From positions 1 through 26,427 of the forward strand of contig JACKKN010000028.1 in the NCBI GenBank assembly GCA_024236415.1: a stretch of DNA of 26,427 bases, written 5' to 3'. Position 1 is the first letter of the stretch. Every line of letters starts with the position of its first letter. Below are positions 16,025 through 24,124 of this stretch, in pieces. Source of the stretch: Hyphomicrobiales bacterium (lineage in GTDB: Bacteria; Pseudomonadota; Alphaproteobacteria; Rhodospirillales; JACKKN01). The notes beneath the pieces were generated by a model that made no database searches, was not told the DNA's origin, and saw nothing but the letters and a program-made list of their open reading frames with translations. The position numbers were made by a program, and so were the translations under genes.

Positions 16025-17470
16025 TCACCCCTTCCAGAACCCGCGGGTGAACAGCACCAGCACCGTGAACAGCTCCAGCCGGCCCAGCAGCATGCCGGCC
16101 GCCAGCATCCACTTGGCCGCGTCCGGCAGGCCCAGGAAATTGCCCGCCGGCCCGACCACGGGGCCCAGGCCCGGGCCCACGTTGGCCATGGCGGTGGCCG
16201 CCGAAGACAGGGCGGTGACGAAGTCCAGGCCCAGCAGGCTGAGCCCCAGGACCAGCAGCACGAACAGCACCCCGAACAGGAAGAAGAAGCTGAGCACCGA
16301 GGAGAACACCTCGTCGGACACCGGCCGCTGGTTGTAGGAGGCGACGATCACCGCGTGCGGCTGCAACAGGCGGCGCAGTTGCACGTTGGCGGCGGCAAAC
16401 AGGACCTGGAAGCGGAACACCTTGATGCCGCAGGCGGTGGACCCGGCGCAGCCGCCGATGAAGGTGAGGAAGAACACCAGCGCCACGGGCAGCATGCCCC
16501 ACTGGGTGTAGTCGGTGGTGGCGAACCCGGTGCCGGTCATGATGGAGACCACAGTGAAGGCGCACTCGCGCAGGGCTATGGGGGCGTCCATGCGCCCCGG
16601 CAGCCACACGGCCAGAAAACAGACCAGGGTCGCGGCCAGCAGCAGCAGGGCGTAGGCCCGCACCTGCTGGTCCCGGGCCAGGGCCCCGGGGTGGCCCGTG
16701 ACCTCCTTCAGGATCAGCAGGAACGGGACGCCGCCCACGGCCATGCCGGCGGTGACGATCCAGTCGATGGCGGTGCTGTCGTAGTGGCCGATGGACAGGT
16801 CGTGGGTCGAATAGCCGCCGGTGGCGATGGTGGTCATGGCATGGACCACGGCATCCAGCCCGGTCATGCCGGCCAGGTACAGGGCCAGGGTCCAGATGCC
16901 CGTCAGGGCCAGGTACACCACCGTGATGCCGCCCGAGATTTGCGCTGCCCGCGGCAGGTTGCGGCCCTGGGTGTCGAAGGCCTCGACCTTGAACAGCTGC
17001 ATGCCGCCGACCCGCAGCATGGGCAGCAGGCTGATGGTCATCACGATCACCCCCAGGCCGCCCAGCCATTGCAGGATGCCGCGCCACAGCAGGATCCCCG
17101 GCGGCAGGGAGTCGAGCCCCGAGATCACCGTCGAGCCGGTCGTCGTGATGCCCGAGATGGCCTCGAAATAGGCGTCGGTGAAGGTCATCTGCAGGGTCGA
17201 GAACATGAACGGCAGGGCCGAGAACAGGGGCAGGACGACCCAGATCAGGGTCGTCATCAGGAAGGCTTCGCGCGTCGACAGGCCTTGGCCGCGGGCGCTG
17301 TTGGCCAGCATCATGCTCATGCCGATGAACAGGGTCGCCACGGCCGAGACGACGAAGACCTGCCAGTCCTCGTTGCCGACGAAGGCGTCGACCAGGGCCG
17401 GGATCATCATGCCGGCGGCCAGCGCCACCAGCAGCGAGCCCAGCACGAACAGGATGGGACGGGGATTCAT
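16025..17470 (-). CDS. trkH: Potassium uptake transporter TrkH
   Basis: This is a 481-residue inner-membrane protein that conducts potassium into the cell, normally gated by cytoplasmic TrkA. It shows the four-repeat membrane-pore-membrane pattern of the Trk/Ktr/HKT family. Selectivity-filter-like stretches are EAISGITTTGSTVI, TTIATGGYSTHD, SIMTGTGFATTDYTQWG and AMANVGPGLGPV, each with the key glycines. LFFLTF-like helices and GGCAGSTACGIKVFRFQVL are also typical. The ATG at 17470 has a weak GGCGGA upstream. It starts 28 bases after the stop of the nuclease-like gene, so the two may share a transcript. No trkA is present in the window. Its stop nearly abuts the convergent ATPase gene. Confidence 0.96.
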   Translation of the reverse strand: MNPRPILFVLGSLLVALAAGMMIPALVDAFVGNEDWQVFVVSAVATLFIGMSMMLANSARGQGLSTREAFLMTTLIWVVLPLFSALPFMFSTLQMTFTDAYFEAISGITTTGSTVISGLDSLPPGILLWRGILQWLGGLGVIVMTISLLPMLRVGGMQLFKVEAFDTQGRNLPRAAQISGGITVVYLALTGIWTLALYLAGMTGLDAVVHAMTTIATGGYSTHDLSIGHYDSTAIDWIVTAGMAVGGVPFLLILKEVTGHPGALARDQQVRAYALLLLAATLVCFLAVWLPGRMDAPIALRECAFTVVSIMTGTGFATTDYTQWGMLPVALVFFLTFIGGCAGSTACGIKVFRFQVLFAAANVQLRRLLQPHAVIVASYNQRPVSDEVFSSVLSFFFLFGVLFVLLVLGLSLLGLDFVTALSSAATAMANVGPGLGPVVGPAGNFLGLPDAAKWMLAAGMLLGRLELFTVLVLFTRGFWKG

Positions 17471-17497
17471 GGCGATCTGTCCGCCAGGGGCCGGCGC

Positions 17498-18220
17498 CTA
17501 CTTCTCCCCGGGGCGCCGCCAACCGGCGGCGCGGGCCTCGTCGTCGCTGCAGAACCAGCGCACGTCGTCGCCGTCGTCCTGGGCGTCGGCGCCGTCCAGG
17601 GGCGTGGTGTACACCCGGCGGCCGCCGTCATCCACGACGCCGCGGATGGGGCAGTGCGAGGTTTCGTCATCGGGAGTGGCCGTCTCCCGCCACTGCCACG
17701 GCGGCGTGAAGGCACCGCCCCAGATGCCCAGGCCGGCGCCGCGCGCCACCTGCTGGTCCGCCTCGTAGCCTGGCGCGCTGCCGGGATCGAAACCCGGCCC
17801 GCCGGCGCGCACGGTGACCGCATGGCCGGCCTGCAGCATGGCCCGCGACAGGTCCTCGCGCCCGGCGAAGCAGGTGGCGACGACGGCCCCCGCCTGGCTA
17901 CTGCCCAGGGGATAGCAGCGGATGCCCGTGGCCCCGGTCAGGTCGATGATCTTGTGCAGGGCCTCGGCCGCCTCGTGGCCACAGGGCCGCAGGCCGCCGC
18001 CGTGGTGGCAGGTCTGGCCGTATTCGGGCGCGTCGATCCCCGCCAGTTGCACGACGGTGGCGCCGATCTGGATCGAATCGCCGTCGATGACCATGACCTC
18101 GTGGCGGCCGCCGTGGATCACCTCGCCGGCCGCCGACGCCGTCAGGGGCAGGGCCAGGGCCAGGGCCAGTGTCTGGACCAGGGTCTGGGCCAGGGTCTGG
18201 GCCAGGATCAAGGAGCGCAT
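17498..18220 (-). CDS. Secreted staphylococcal-nuclease-like protein, catalytic arginines replaced
   Basis: The product has 240 residues. A signal peptide built of LAQT/LA repeats (about 1-31) is followed by an SNase (OB-fold) domain: MVIDGDSIQI, LAGIDAPEYGQTC, then VVATCFAGREDLSRAMLQAG and ARGAGLGIWGGAF. Compared with staphylococcal nuclease, the calcium-site Asp residues (46, 48, 63) and Glu65 (Glu43 equivalent) remain. Arg35 is replaced by Gln58 and Arg87 by Ala112, so DNA cleavage is doubtful. The C-terminal part (about 187-240), HCPIRGVVDDGGRRVYTTP to DVRWFCSDDEARAAGWRR, is an accessory domain seen in alphaproteobacterial thermonuclease-like proteins. ATG 18220 has AAGGAAGG 7 bases upstream; an ATG at 18274 would place residues before the signal peptide. 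It is probably periplasmic. trkH follows after 28 bases. Confidence 0.85.
   Translation of the reverse strand: MRSLILAQTLAQTLVQTLALALALPLTASAAGEVIHGGRHEVMVIDGDSIQIGATVVQLAGIDAPEYGQTCHHGGGLRPCGHEAAEALHKIIDLTGATGIRCYPLGSSQAGAVVATCFAGREDLSRAMLQAGHAVTVRAGGPGFDPGSAPGYEADQQVARGAGLGIWGGAFTPPWQWRETATPDDETSHCPIRGVVDDGGRRVYTTPLDGADAQDDGDDVRWFCSDDEARAAGWRRPGEK
18152..18205 (-). repeat. Tandem repeat encoding the signal peptide core
   Basis: Three in-frame 12-base units (CTGGCCCAGACC and variants) encode LAQTLAQTLVQT, followed by three CTGGCC units encoding LALALA. They form the hydrophobic core of the nuclease-like protein's signal peptide. Confidence 0.8.
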
Positions 18221-18352
18221 GGGGTACCTTCCTTTCTGCCGTCGCCCCGACCCCCGGTCCGGGTCCGGCGGCATGGTGCGGGCCGGTCCTGGGGGGAATC
18301 GAACGACGGAATCGCCGCGGACGCAAGGGTCCGTGAATTCTCGACGGGGAGA

Positions 18353-18646
18353 TCAGGCGGTCCGGTGGGGCGGTCCGGTGGCCAGGGGCCGGCGCGCCGG
18401 ACAGCCGGCGCGATGTGCCGGCTCGGGCCCGGCATGGGCGAGGCGCCCGGCCGCCGCCCGCGGATTCCGCGCCAACGGCACCGGCAACAGCCCGTCCGGC
18501 GCCGGCTCGTCGCCGTCGGCGCCGGCCTCGTCCACCGCCACGCACCAGGGGTCCGCCGGGCTGCCCGGGACCCCGTCCGCCAGCAGCCAGACCGCAAAGG
18601 CGATCAGCACGGCATGCAGCGGCAGTCCCCGTCGCAAAGCCCCCAT
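18353..18646 (-). CDS. Small predicted secreted or membrane-anchored protein, unknown function
   Basis: The product has 97 residues and I do not recognise it. A positively charged start (MGALRRGLPLH) followed by AVLIAFAVWLLADGV looks like a signal peptide or single membrane helix. The remainder is rich in Pro, Ala, Gly and Arg with two cysteines (DPWCVAVDEAG and HRAGCPARR). The main support for a real gene is an excellent ribosome-binding site, AGGAGGTG, 4 bases before ATG 18646. It is upstream of, and co-directional with, the nuclease-like gene, separated by about 130 bases, and lies 86 bases after the valS stop. A 12-base direct repeat (18357-18368 and 18370-18381) lies inside its 3' end. 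It could still be non-coding. Confidence 0.5.
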   Translation of the reverse strand: MGALRRGLPLHAVLIAFAVWLLADGVPGSPADPWCVAVDEAGADGDEPAPDGLLPVPLARNPRAAAGRLAHAGPEPAHRAGCPARRPLATGPPHRTA

Positions 18647-18732
18647 GGGGCACCTCCTGCGATCCAGCGAAGGCCGGAGTCTACGGGCGGGTCCCCGAAA
18701 AGGAAACGACTTTGTTGGCCCCGGGCAACGGC

Positions 18733-21384
18733 CTAGATGGCCGCCAGGCGGGCCAGGGCCTCGGCCAGCTTGTCGCGGGCCTGGGCCGCCTCGGCCCGGC
18801 GCTCGCGCTCGGTCTCCACCACCTCGGGCGGCGCGCGGTCGGTGAAGTTGGCGTTGGCCAGCTTCTTGTCGTGCTTGGCCACCTCGCCGTCCAGGCGCGC
18901 CACCTCCTTCTCCAGGCGCGCCTTCTCGGCGCCGATGTCGATGACCTCGGCGATGGGCAGCACCACCGTGGCCTCGTCCAGCACCGCCTGCACGGCACCG
19001 GCGGGCAGGTCGCCGTCGACCAGGCCGGTGGATTCCAGGCGCGCCAGGCGCTCGACCAGGTCACGGTGGCGCTCCAGCCGCGCCGCCGTGTCGGCCGACG
19101 CACCCTTCAGCAGCAGCGGGATCTTGGCCCCGGCGGGCACGTTCATCTCGCTGCGCACGGCGCGGACCTGGCCGATCAGGCGCACCACCCAGTCCATCTC
19201 GGCCTCGGCGCCGGCGTCCACCAGGGTGGCCGGCAGGTCCGGCCAGGCGGATAGGATCAGCGGCGAGTTGCGGCCGCTGCCCATGTGTTCCCACAGCTCC
19301 TCGGTCAGGAACGGCATGATGGGGTGCAGCAGGTGCAGCACCTGGTCCAGCACCCAGGCCGTGGCGGCCCGGGTCTCGGCCTTGGCGGCGGCGTCGTCGC
19401 CGCCGAACACGGGCTTGGCGAATTCCAGGTGCCAGTCGCAGAAGGTGCCCCAGGTGAACTGGTACAGCGCGCCGGCGGCCTCGTTGAACCGGTAATCCTG
19501 CAGCGCCTTCTCCACCGCCGCCGCCGTCTCGGCGGCCTTGCCGACGATCCACTTGTTCAGGGTCCGGGTGCAGGCCGCCGGGTCGAAGGTCGGGTCCGGC
19601 GCGCACTCGTTCATCTCGCAGAAGCGGGCCGCGTTCCACAGCTTGGTGCAGAAGTTGCGGTAGCCCTCGACCCGGCTTTCCGACATCTTCACGTCGCGCC
19701 CCTGGGCGGCGAAGGCGGTCAGGGTGAAGCGCAGGGCATCGGCGCCGAACTTGTCGATCAGGTCCAGGGGGTCCATGACGTTGCCCTTGGACTTGGACAT
19801 CTTCTGCCCCTTCTCGTCGCGCACCAGGGCGTGGATGTAGACGGTGTGGAACGGCACCTCGTCCATGAAGTGCAGGCCCATCATCATCATGCGGGCAACC
19901 CAGAAGAAGATGATGTCGAAGCCGGTGACCAGCAGGTCGGTGGGGTAGTAGCGGGCCACCTCGGGCGTCGCGTCGGGCCAGCCCAGGGTCGAAAACGGCC
20001 ACAGGGCCGACGAGAACCAGGTGTCCAGCACGTCGGCCTCGCGGCGCAGCTCGACCGCCTTGCCATAGTGCGCCTCGGCCGCCGCCAGGGCCTCCTCCTC
20101 GGTCTCCTCGACGAAGAAGGTGTCGTCGGGGCCGAACCAGGCCGGGATCTGGTGGCCCCACCAGATCTGGCGCGACACGCACCAGGGCTGGATGTTGCGC
20201 ATCCACTCGTAATAGGTCTTCTCCCACTGCCGCGGCACGAACCGGGTGCGGCCCTGCTCCACCGCCTCGATGGCCGGCTTGGCCAGGGTGGCGGCGTCGA
20301 CGAACCACTGGTCGGTCAGCCAGGGCTCAATGACCACGCCCGAGCGGTCGCCGTAGGGGACCATCATGGCGTTGTCCTCGACCCGCTCCAGCAGGCCCAG
20401 GCCCTCCATCTCCTTGACCACCACGTCGCGGGCCTCGTAGCGGTCCAGGCCGCGGTAGTGGTCGGGCGTGTTCTCGTTCATGCGCGCGTCGCGGTCGAGC
20501 ACGTTGATGCGCTCCAGGTCGTGACGGTTGCCGACCTCGAAGTCGTTGAAGTCGTGCGCAGGCGTGATCTTCACCGCGCCGGTGCCCTTCTCGGGGTCCG
20601 AGTACTCGTCGGCGACGATGGGGATGGGGCGGTCGACGATCGGCAGGACGGCCATCTTGCCGACCAGGTCCGCATACCGCTCGTCGTCGGGGTGGACGGC
20701 CACGGCGGTGTCGCCCAGCATGGTCTCGGGCCGGGTGGTGCCGACGGTGATGAAGCGGCCCGGCTCGTCCTGGATCGGGTACTTGAAGTACCACATGTGG
20801 CCCTGGACCTCGCGCTGCTCCACCTCCAGGTCCGAGATCGCCGTGTGCAGCAGCGGGTCCCAGTTGACCAGGCGCTTGTCGCGGTAGATCAGGCCCTGCT
20901 TGTAGAGTTCGACGAAGACCTTGCGCACGGCGCGCGACAGACCTTCGTCCATGGTGAAGCGTTCCCGCGACCAGTCGCAGGAGGCGCCCAGGCGGCGCAG
21001 CTGGCCGATGATGGTGCCGCCCGACTCGCCGCGCCATTTCCAGATCCGCTCGATGAACCGGTCGCGGCCCAGGTCGTGGCGGGTCAGGCCCTCCTTCTCC
21101 ATCTGCCGCTCGACCACCATCTGGGTGGCGATGCCGGCATGGTCCGTGCCCGGCTGCCACAGCACGTCGTCGCCCTTCATGCGGTGAAAGCGGACCATGA
21201 TGTCCTGCAGGGTGTTGTTCAGGGCATGGCCCATGTGCAGGCTGCCGGTCACGTTGGGCGGCGGGATGACGATGGTGTAGGTGTCCGCCTCGGGCCGCGT
21301 GCCACAGGCGAAGGCGCCGGATTCGTCCCAGGCGCGGTAATGCTTCTCTTCGATCTCGGCGGGATTATAGGTCTTGTCCAGCAT
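18733..21384 (-). CDS. valS: Valine-tRNA ligase
   Basis: ValRS charges tRNA-Val with valine in the cytoplasm and edits misactivated threonine. The 883 residues are of normal length. The class I signature HMGH lies in IPPPNVTGSLHMGHALNN (about 40-57) and KMSKSKGNVMDP near 527. NWDPLLHTAISDLEVEQREV, TVGTTRPETMLGDTAVAVHP (editing domain) and FDIIFFWVARMMMMGLHFM are typical. The anticodon-binding domain follows, and the C-terminal coiled coil (about 815-875, EKEVARLDGEVAKHDKKLAN) is the tRNA-binding arm of the family. ATG 21384 follows AGGACC. It lies downstream of the popZ-like gene across 128 bases, an arrangement seen in other alphaproteobacteria. Confidence 0.99.
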   Translation of the reverse strand: MLDKTYNPAEIEEKHYRAWDESGAFACGTRPEADTYTIVIPPPNVTGSLHMGHALNNTLQDIMVRFHRMKGDDVLWQPGTDHAGIATQMVVERQMEKEGLTRHDLGRDRFIERIWKWRGESGGTIIGQLRRLGASCDWSRERFTMDEGLSRAVRKVFVELYKQGLIYRDKRLVNWDPLLHTAISDLEVEQREVQGHMWYFKYPIQDEPGRFITVGTTRPETMLGDTAVAVHPDDERYADLVGKMAVLPIVDRPIPIVADEYSDPEKGTGAVKITPAHDFNDFEVGNRHDLERINVLDRDARMNENTPDHYRGLDRYEARDVVVKEMEGLGLLERVEDNAMMVPYGDRSGVVIEPWLTDQWFVDAATLAKPAIEAVEQGRTRFVPRQWEKTYYEWMRNIQPWCVSRQIWWGHQIPAWFGPDDTFFVEETEEEALAAAEAHYGKAVELRREADVLDTWFSSALWPFSTLGWPDATPEVARYYPTDLLVTGFDIIFFWVARMMMMGLHFMDEVPFHTVYIHALVRDEKGQKMSKSKGNVMDPLDLIDKFGADALRFTLTAFAAQGRDVKMSESRVEGYRNFCTKLWNAARFCEMNECAPDPTFDPAACTRTLNKWIVGKAAETAAAVEKALQDYRFNEAAGALYQFTWGTFCDWHLEFAKPVFGGDDAAAKAETRAATAWVLDQVLHLLHPIMPFLTEELWEHMGSGRNSPLILSAWPDLPATLVDAGAEAEMDWVVRLIGQVRAVRSEMNVPAGAKIPLLLKGASADTAARLERHRDLVERLARLESTGLVDGDLPAGAVQAVLDEATVVLPIAEVIDIGAEKARLEKEVARLDGEVAKHDKKLANANFTDRAPPEVVETERERRAEAAQARDKLAEALARLAAI

Positions 21385-21512
21385 CGCTGGGGTCCTCTTG
21401 GCTTCGGGTCATGGGCGGGGGGACGTCGGGGAACCGGCCAACGGGGGCCGGCAGGGCCCGGCGCCACCCGTGATCAGGGGCGCGGCGCGGGGTCGGCGGA
21501 ACGGGCGGACGG

Positions 21513-22247
21513 TCAGTCGTCCAGCCGCTCCGCCCTGTTTACCATGTGGTCGATTTCCTTCTTGACCAGGCGTTCGATCAAGTAGGGCAAATGGGCGTCC
21601 AGCCACTCCTTGAGGAGCGGGCGCAGCATCGAGCGCACCAGGCCCTCCAGGGTCACGTCGCGGCTGCCGATGGCGATGTCGCGCTGCGACAGGATGGCGC
21701 GGGCCAGCTCCGACAGCACGTCGGTCGAGGCCGCGTGGGTCGGCGGCGACACCACCGACGCACCAGGCGGCGGCAGAGTGTCCTGGCTGATCATGGACGG
21801 CGTCAGGTCCAGGACGTCGTCGGCCGGCTCGGGCTCGGGCTCCGGCTCCGGCGCACGGTACTCCCGCGGCGGCACCGGTTCCTCGACCTCGTCCTGGGGT
21901 TCGAGCACCACGTCGGCGGCCAAGTCTTCCAGTGAATCCAGCGCCGGTTCCGGCTGCGGCCGAGGCTCGGGATGCGGTTCCGGCCGGGGCTCGGCCAACA
22001 TTTCCGGCTGCGGGGCCGCCGCCTCGGGTTCGGGCCGGGGTTCGGGCCGGGGTTCGGGCTGAAATTCGGCCTGGGGCTCGGGACGCGGCTCCGGCTGCGG
22101 GTCGGGCTGCGGCGCCGGTGCGGGCGCGGCCTGGGCCTGGGCGTCGCCGCCCTCCTCCTCCTCGGACAGGATCTTCCGAATGGAGGCGAGAATGTCCTCC
22201 ATGGAGGGTTCTTGCTGGCCCGTTTCCGTCGCGTTGTCGTCGCTCAT
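21513..22247 (-). CDS. popZ: PopZ-like (DUF2497) pole-organising protein
   Basis: The product has 244 residues. PopZ self-assembles at cell poles, anchors the centromere through ParB and recruits other polar proteins. It has the three-part PopZ layout. The N-terminal helix EPSMEDILASIRKILSEEEE (about 13-32) is the client-binding motif. A disordered Pro/Glu/Arg-rich spacer (about 40-140) contains repeated PEPRPEP units. The C-terminal helical region (about 180-240) includes LARAILSQ, LEGLVRSMLRPLLKEWLD and LPYLIERLVKKEIDHM, the oligomerisation part. The spacer's amino-acid bias is a family property, not evidence of transfer. Its place between tolC and valS supports the call. A 286-base gap precedes it, suggesting its own promoter, and a GANTC site (GAATC near 22383) lies there. 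The ribosome-binding site is weak. Confidence 0.88.
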   Translation of the reverse strand: MSDDNATETGQQEPSMEDILASIRKILSEEEEGGDAQAQAAPAPAPQPDPQPEPRPEPQAEFQPEPRPEPRPEPEAAAPQPEMLAEPRPEPHPEPRPQPEPALDSLEDLAADVVLEPQDEVEEPVPPREYRAPEPEPEPEPADDVLDLTPSMISQDTLPPPGASVVSPPTHAASTDVLSELARAILSQRDIAIGSRDVTLEGLVRSMLRPLLKEWLDAHLPYLIERLVKKEIDHMVNRAERLDD

Positions 22248-22507
22248 GCCCTAAATCCGCCTGGCACCCGATGCCGCCCGGCGTGCCAACGCCCCCGCGG
22301 CCGCGGTGCTGTTCCCGGGAGGGAGTTCCGTTCCATAGCCGGCCGGTCCCGATCCCGGACTGCCCAACCGAATTGCCGCTGCGAATCACCCCCGGGGACC
22401 GCGCGTGCAATCCTACCCTAACCTAAACGACTGAAACGAAAAACGCCATATGCAAGGTGTCCGTCCCGACCCCGGATTATCCGGCGCCGGGACGGAACCG
22501 TGGCGCG
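22248..22507. other. Intergenic region between tolC and the popZ-like gene
   Basis: No gene is seen. It holds a two-tier hairpin (22460-22496), an AT-richer stretch with AAACG-type repeats (about 22420-22450) and one GAATC site. A promoter for the popZ-like gene is expected here, but no pair of boxes is convincing. Confidence 0.5.
22460..22496 (-). terminator. Two-tier hairpin downstream of tolC
   Basis: A 9-base-pair outer stem (22460-22468 with 22488-22496) encloses a 5-base-pair inner hairpin (22472-22476 with 22480-22484). On the minus strand a TTTTT run follows 16 bases later. It may act in tolC termination, but the T run is not adjacent. Confidence 0.35.
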
Positions 22508-22531
22508 CCGGACCGCCGGCCGGCGGTCCGG
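22508..22531. repeat. Perfect 24-base palindrome just after the tolC stop
   Basis: Twelve bases at 22508-22519 are the exact reverse complement of 22520-22531, with no spacer. The element ends two bases from the tolC stop codon. It could be a DNA-binding site or part of transcript-end processing. Confidence 0.8.
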
Positions 22532-22533
22532 GA

Positions 22534-23937
22534 TCAGTTGTCCGGCTTGGCGTTGAACTGGCTGGAATCGCCCGAGCTGGTGCCGCCGAACCACTTGTCG
22601 CGGACTTCCTGGTAGTGGGCGTCGAAGTCGTACAGGTCCACCGGCAGGTTCATGTGCTGGGCCGTCAGCAGGCCGATGGCCGAGCGCAGCTCGAACTGGG
22701 CCACCGTCTCGTCGCGCTGGGACCGCACCAGGCTGACCTGGGCGTCCAGCAGCTCCTGCTCCGCGTCCAGCACGTCCAGCACCGTGCGCGAGCCCACGGT
22801 GGCCTCGCGCTGCACGCCGTCCAGGGCGATCTTGGCGGCCTCGATCTGGGCATTGAAGGACTGGGTCTGGGCCTTGGCCGTCTGCAGAGCCTCCCAGGCC
22901 CGGGTCGCGGCCTCGGTGGCGTCGCGGCGGGCCTGGTGCCCGGATTGGCGCGTCTCGGCCGCCGTCTGCCGCGCCTGGCGCAGGCGCGAATACACGGCGC
23001 CGGCCTGGTACAGCGGCACGTTCAGGCTCAGCTTGGCGACGTAGTTGTCCGAGCGCGAGGTGTCGCTGGACGCGTCATAGGCGCGGCTGGCCGAACCGTC
23101 CAGGCTGAGCGACGGCAGCAGCTCGCCGCGCACCTGGCGCACCGAATCCAGGGCGCCCTGCTCGTCGTAAAAGGTGGCGACGACGTTGGGATTGCCGGAA
23201 ACGGCGGCCTTGACCGCCGAGGACAGGTCGCCGGGCAGGCCGTCGATGGGCGCCGGCCGCTCCAGGGTGCCGGGCTTGGTGCCGACAACGTTCTCGTAGG
23301 CGGCGCGGGACGCCTCCAGGTTGCCTTCGGCCTGGATCCGGTCGGCCTTGGCACGGGCCAGGCGGGCCTCGGCCTGGTGCACGTCGGTGCGGGTGATCTC
23401 GCCGACCTCGAATCGGTCGCGGGTGGCTTCCAGCTGGCGGGTCAGGACCTGCTCGTTGTTGCGGTTCAGCTCCACCACCGCCTGGTCGCGGACCACGTTG
23501 ACATAGGCCGTGGCCACGTCCAGCAGGACGCTCTGCTCGGTGGCCATCAGGCGCGCGCGCTCGGCCTGCACCGAGTTCTTGGCGGCGCTGGTCGCGGCCA
23601 CGGTGCGGAAGCCGCTGAACAGGGGCTGGCTGACGGACAGGGAGGCGGAACGGGGTTCCCGGTTCTGGGTGCGGACGGTGGCCTGGTTGGATTCCACATG
23701 CGACAGGCCGGCGTCGCCGCTGAGGCTCACCGTCGGCCGCCAGCCGGACAGGGCCTGCGGCACCTGCTCGTCCGTGGCGCGCAGGCGCGCCCGCCGGGCC
23801 AGAAGGGTCGGATTGTTCTGGTACGCCTGGGCCAGGGCCTCGGTCAGGTTCTCGCCCCACGCCGGTTCCGCCGCCAGGCCGCCAAGGGCCACGGCCGAAA
23901 CCAGGATCCCGCCCAGGATCGGCAACCGATACATCAT
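22534..23937 (-). CDS. tolC: TolC-family outer-membrane channel protein
   Basis: The product has 467 residues. TolC-type trimers form the outer-membrane exit duct of efflux pumps and type I secretion. A signal peptide (about 1-28, MMYRLPILGGILVSAVALGG) precedes NLTEALAQAYQNNPTLLARR, the usual start of the mature protein. Two structural repeats follow, with SLSVSQPLFSGFRT and AKLSLNVPLYQAGAVYSRLR as the paired beta-strand regions and long coiled helices such as ATRDRFEVGEITRTDVHQAE and TVGSRTVLDVLDAEQELLDA. It ends in an Asn/Ser/Gly-rich tail. I chose ATG 23937 because AAGGGG lies 7 bases upstream and the signal peptide then begins at residue 1. It sits between the PIMT-like and popZ-like genes, the common alphaproteobacterial order; the partner pump is not in the window. 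Confidence 0.96.
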   Translation of the reverse strand: MMYRLPILGGILVSAVALGGLAAEPAWGENLTEALAQAYQNNPTLLARRARLRATDEQVPQALSGWRPTVSLSGDAGLSHVESNQATVRTQNREPRSASLSVSQPLFSGFRTVAATSAAKNSVQAERARLMATEQSVLLDVATAYVNVVRDQAVVELNRNNEQVLTRQLEATRDRFEVGEITRTDVHQAEARLARAKADRIQAEGNLEASRAAYENVVGTKPGTLERPAPIDGLPGDLSSAVKAAVSGNPNVVATFYDEQGALDSVRQVRGELLPSLSLDGSASRAYDASSDTSRSDNYVAKLSLNVPLYQAGAVYSRLRQARQTAAETRQSGHQARRDATEAATRAWEALQTAKAQTQSFNAQIEAAKIALDGVQREATVGSRTVLDVLDAEQELLDAQVSLVRSQRDETVAQFELRSAIGLLTAQHMNLPVDLYDFDAHYQEVRDKWFGGTSSGDSSQFNAKPDN

Positions 23938-24124
23938 TCGTCTACCCCTTGTTGGTCTCGGGTTCGCCCGTGCGCCGCTGCGCGCACAGTCTACCCATCT
24001 TGCCGGGTGATCGTAAAGGAAACACAAATACTTGATCTACGTTTCCCCCGTGTTTCAGCGGCCGCCTGCCGGCCGCCATTGATTCCAAGGGCTTCGCGGT
24101 GGAATCCCCACCCCGCCCGGAACC

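Noticed and set aside
15425..18736. Open frame of 1103 codons on the plus strand across the ATPase, trkH and nuclease genes
   Set aside because: It overlaps several well-supported genes and its product is low-complexity Gly/Gln/Arg/His with no domain. Long shadow frames are common at this GC content.
19285..21585. Open frame of 766 codons opposite valS
   Set aside because: It is antisense to a clear full-length valS and its composition is typical of a reverse-complement shadow.
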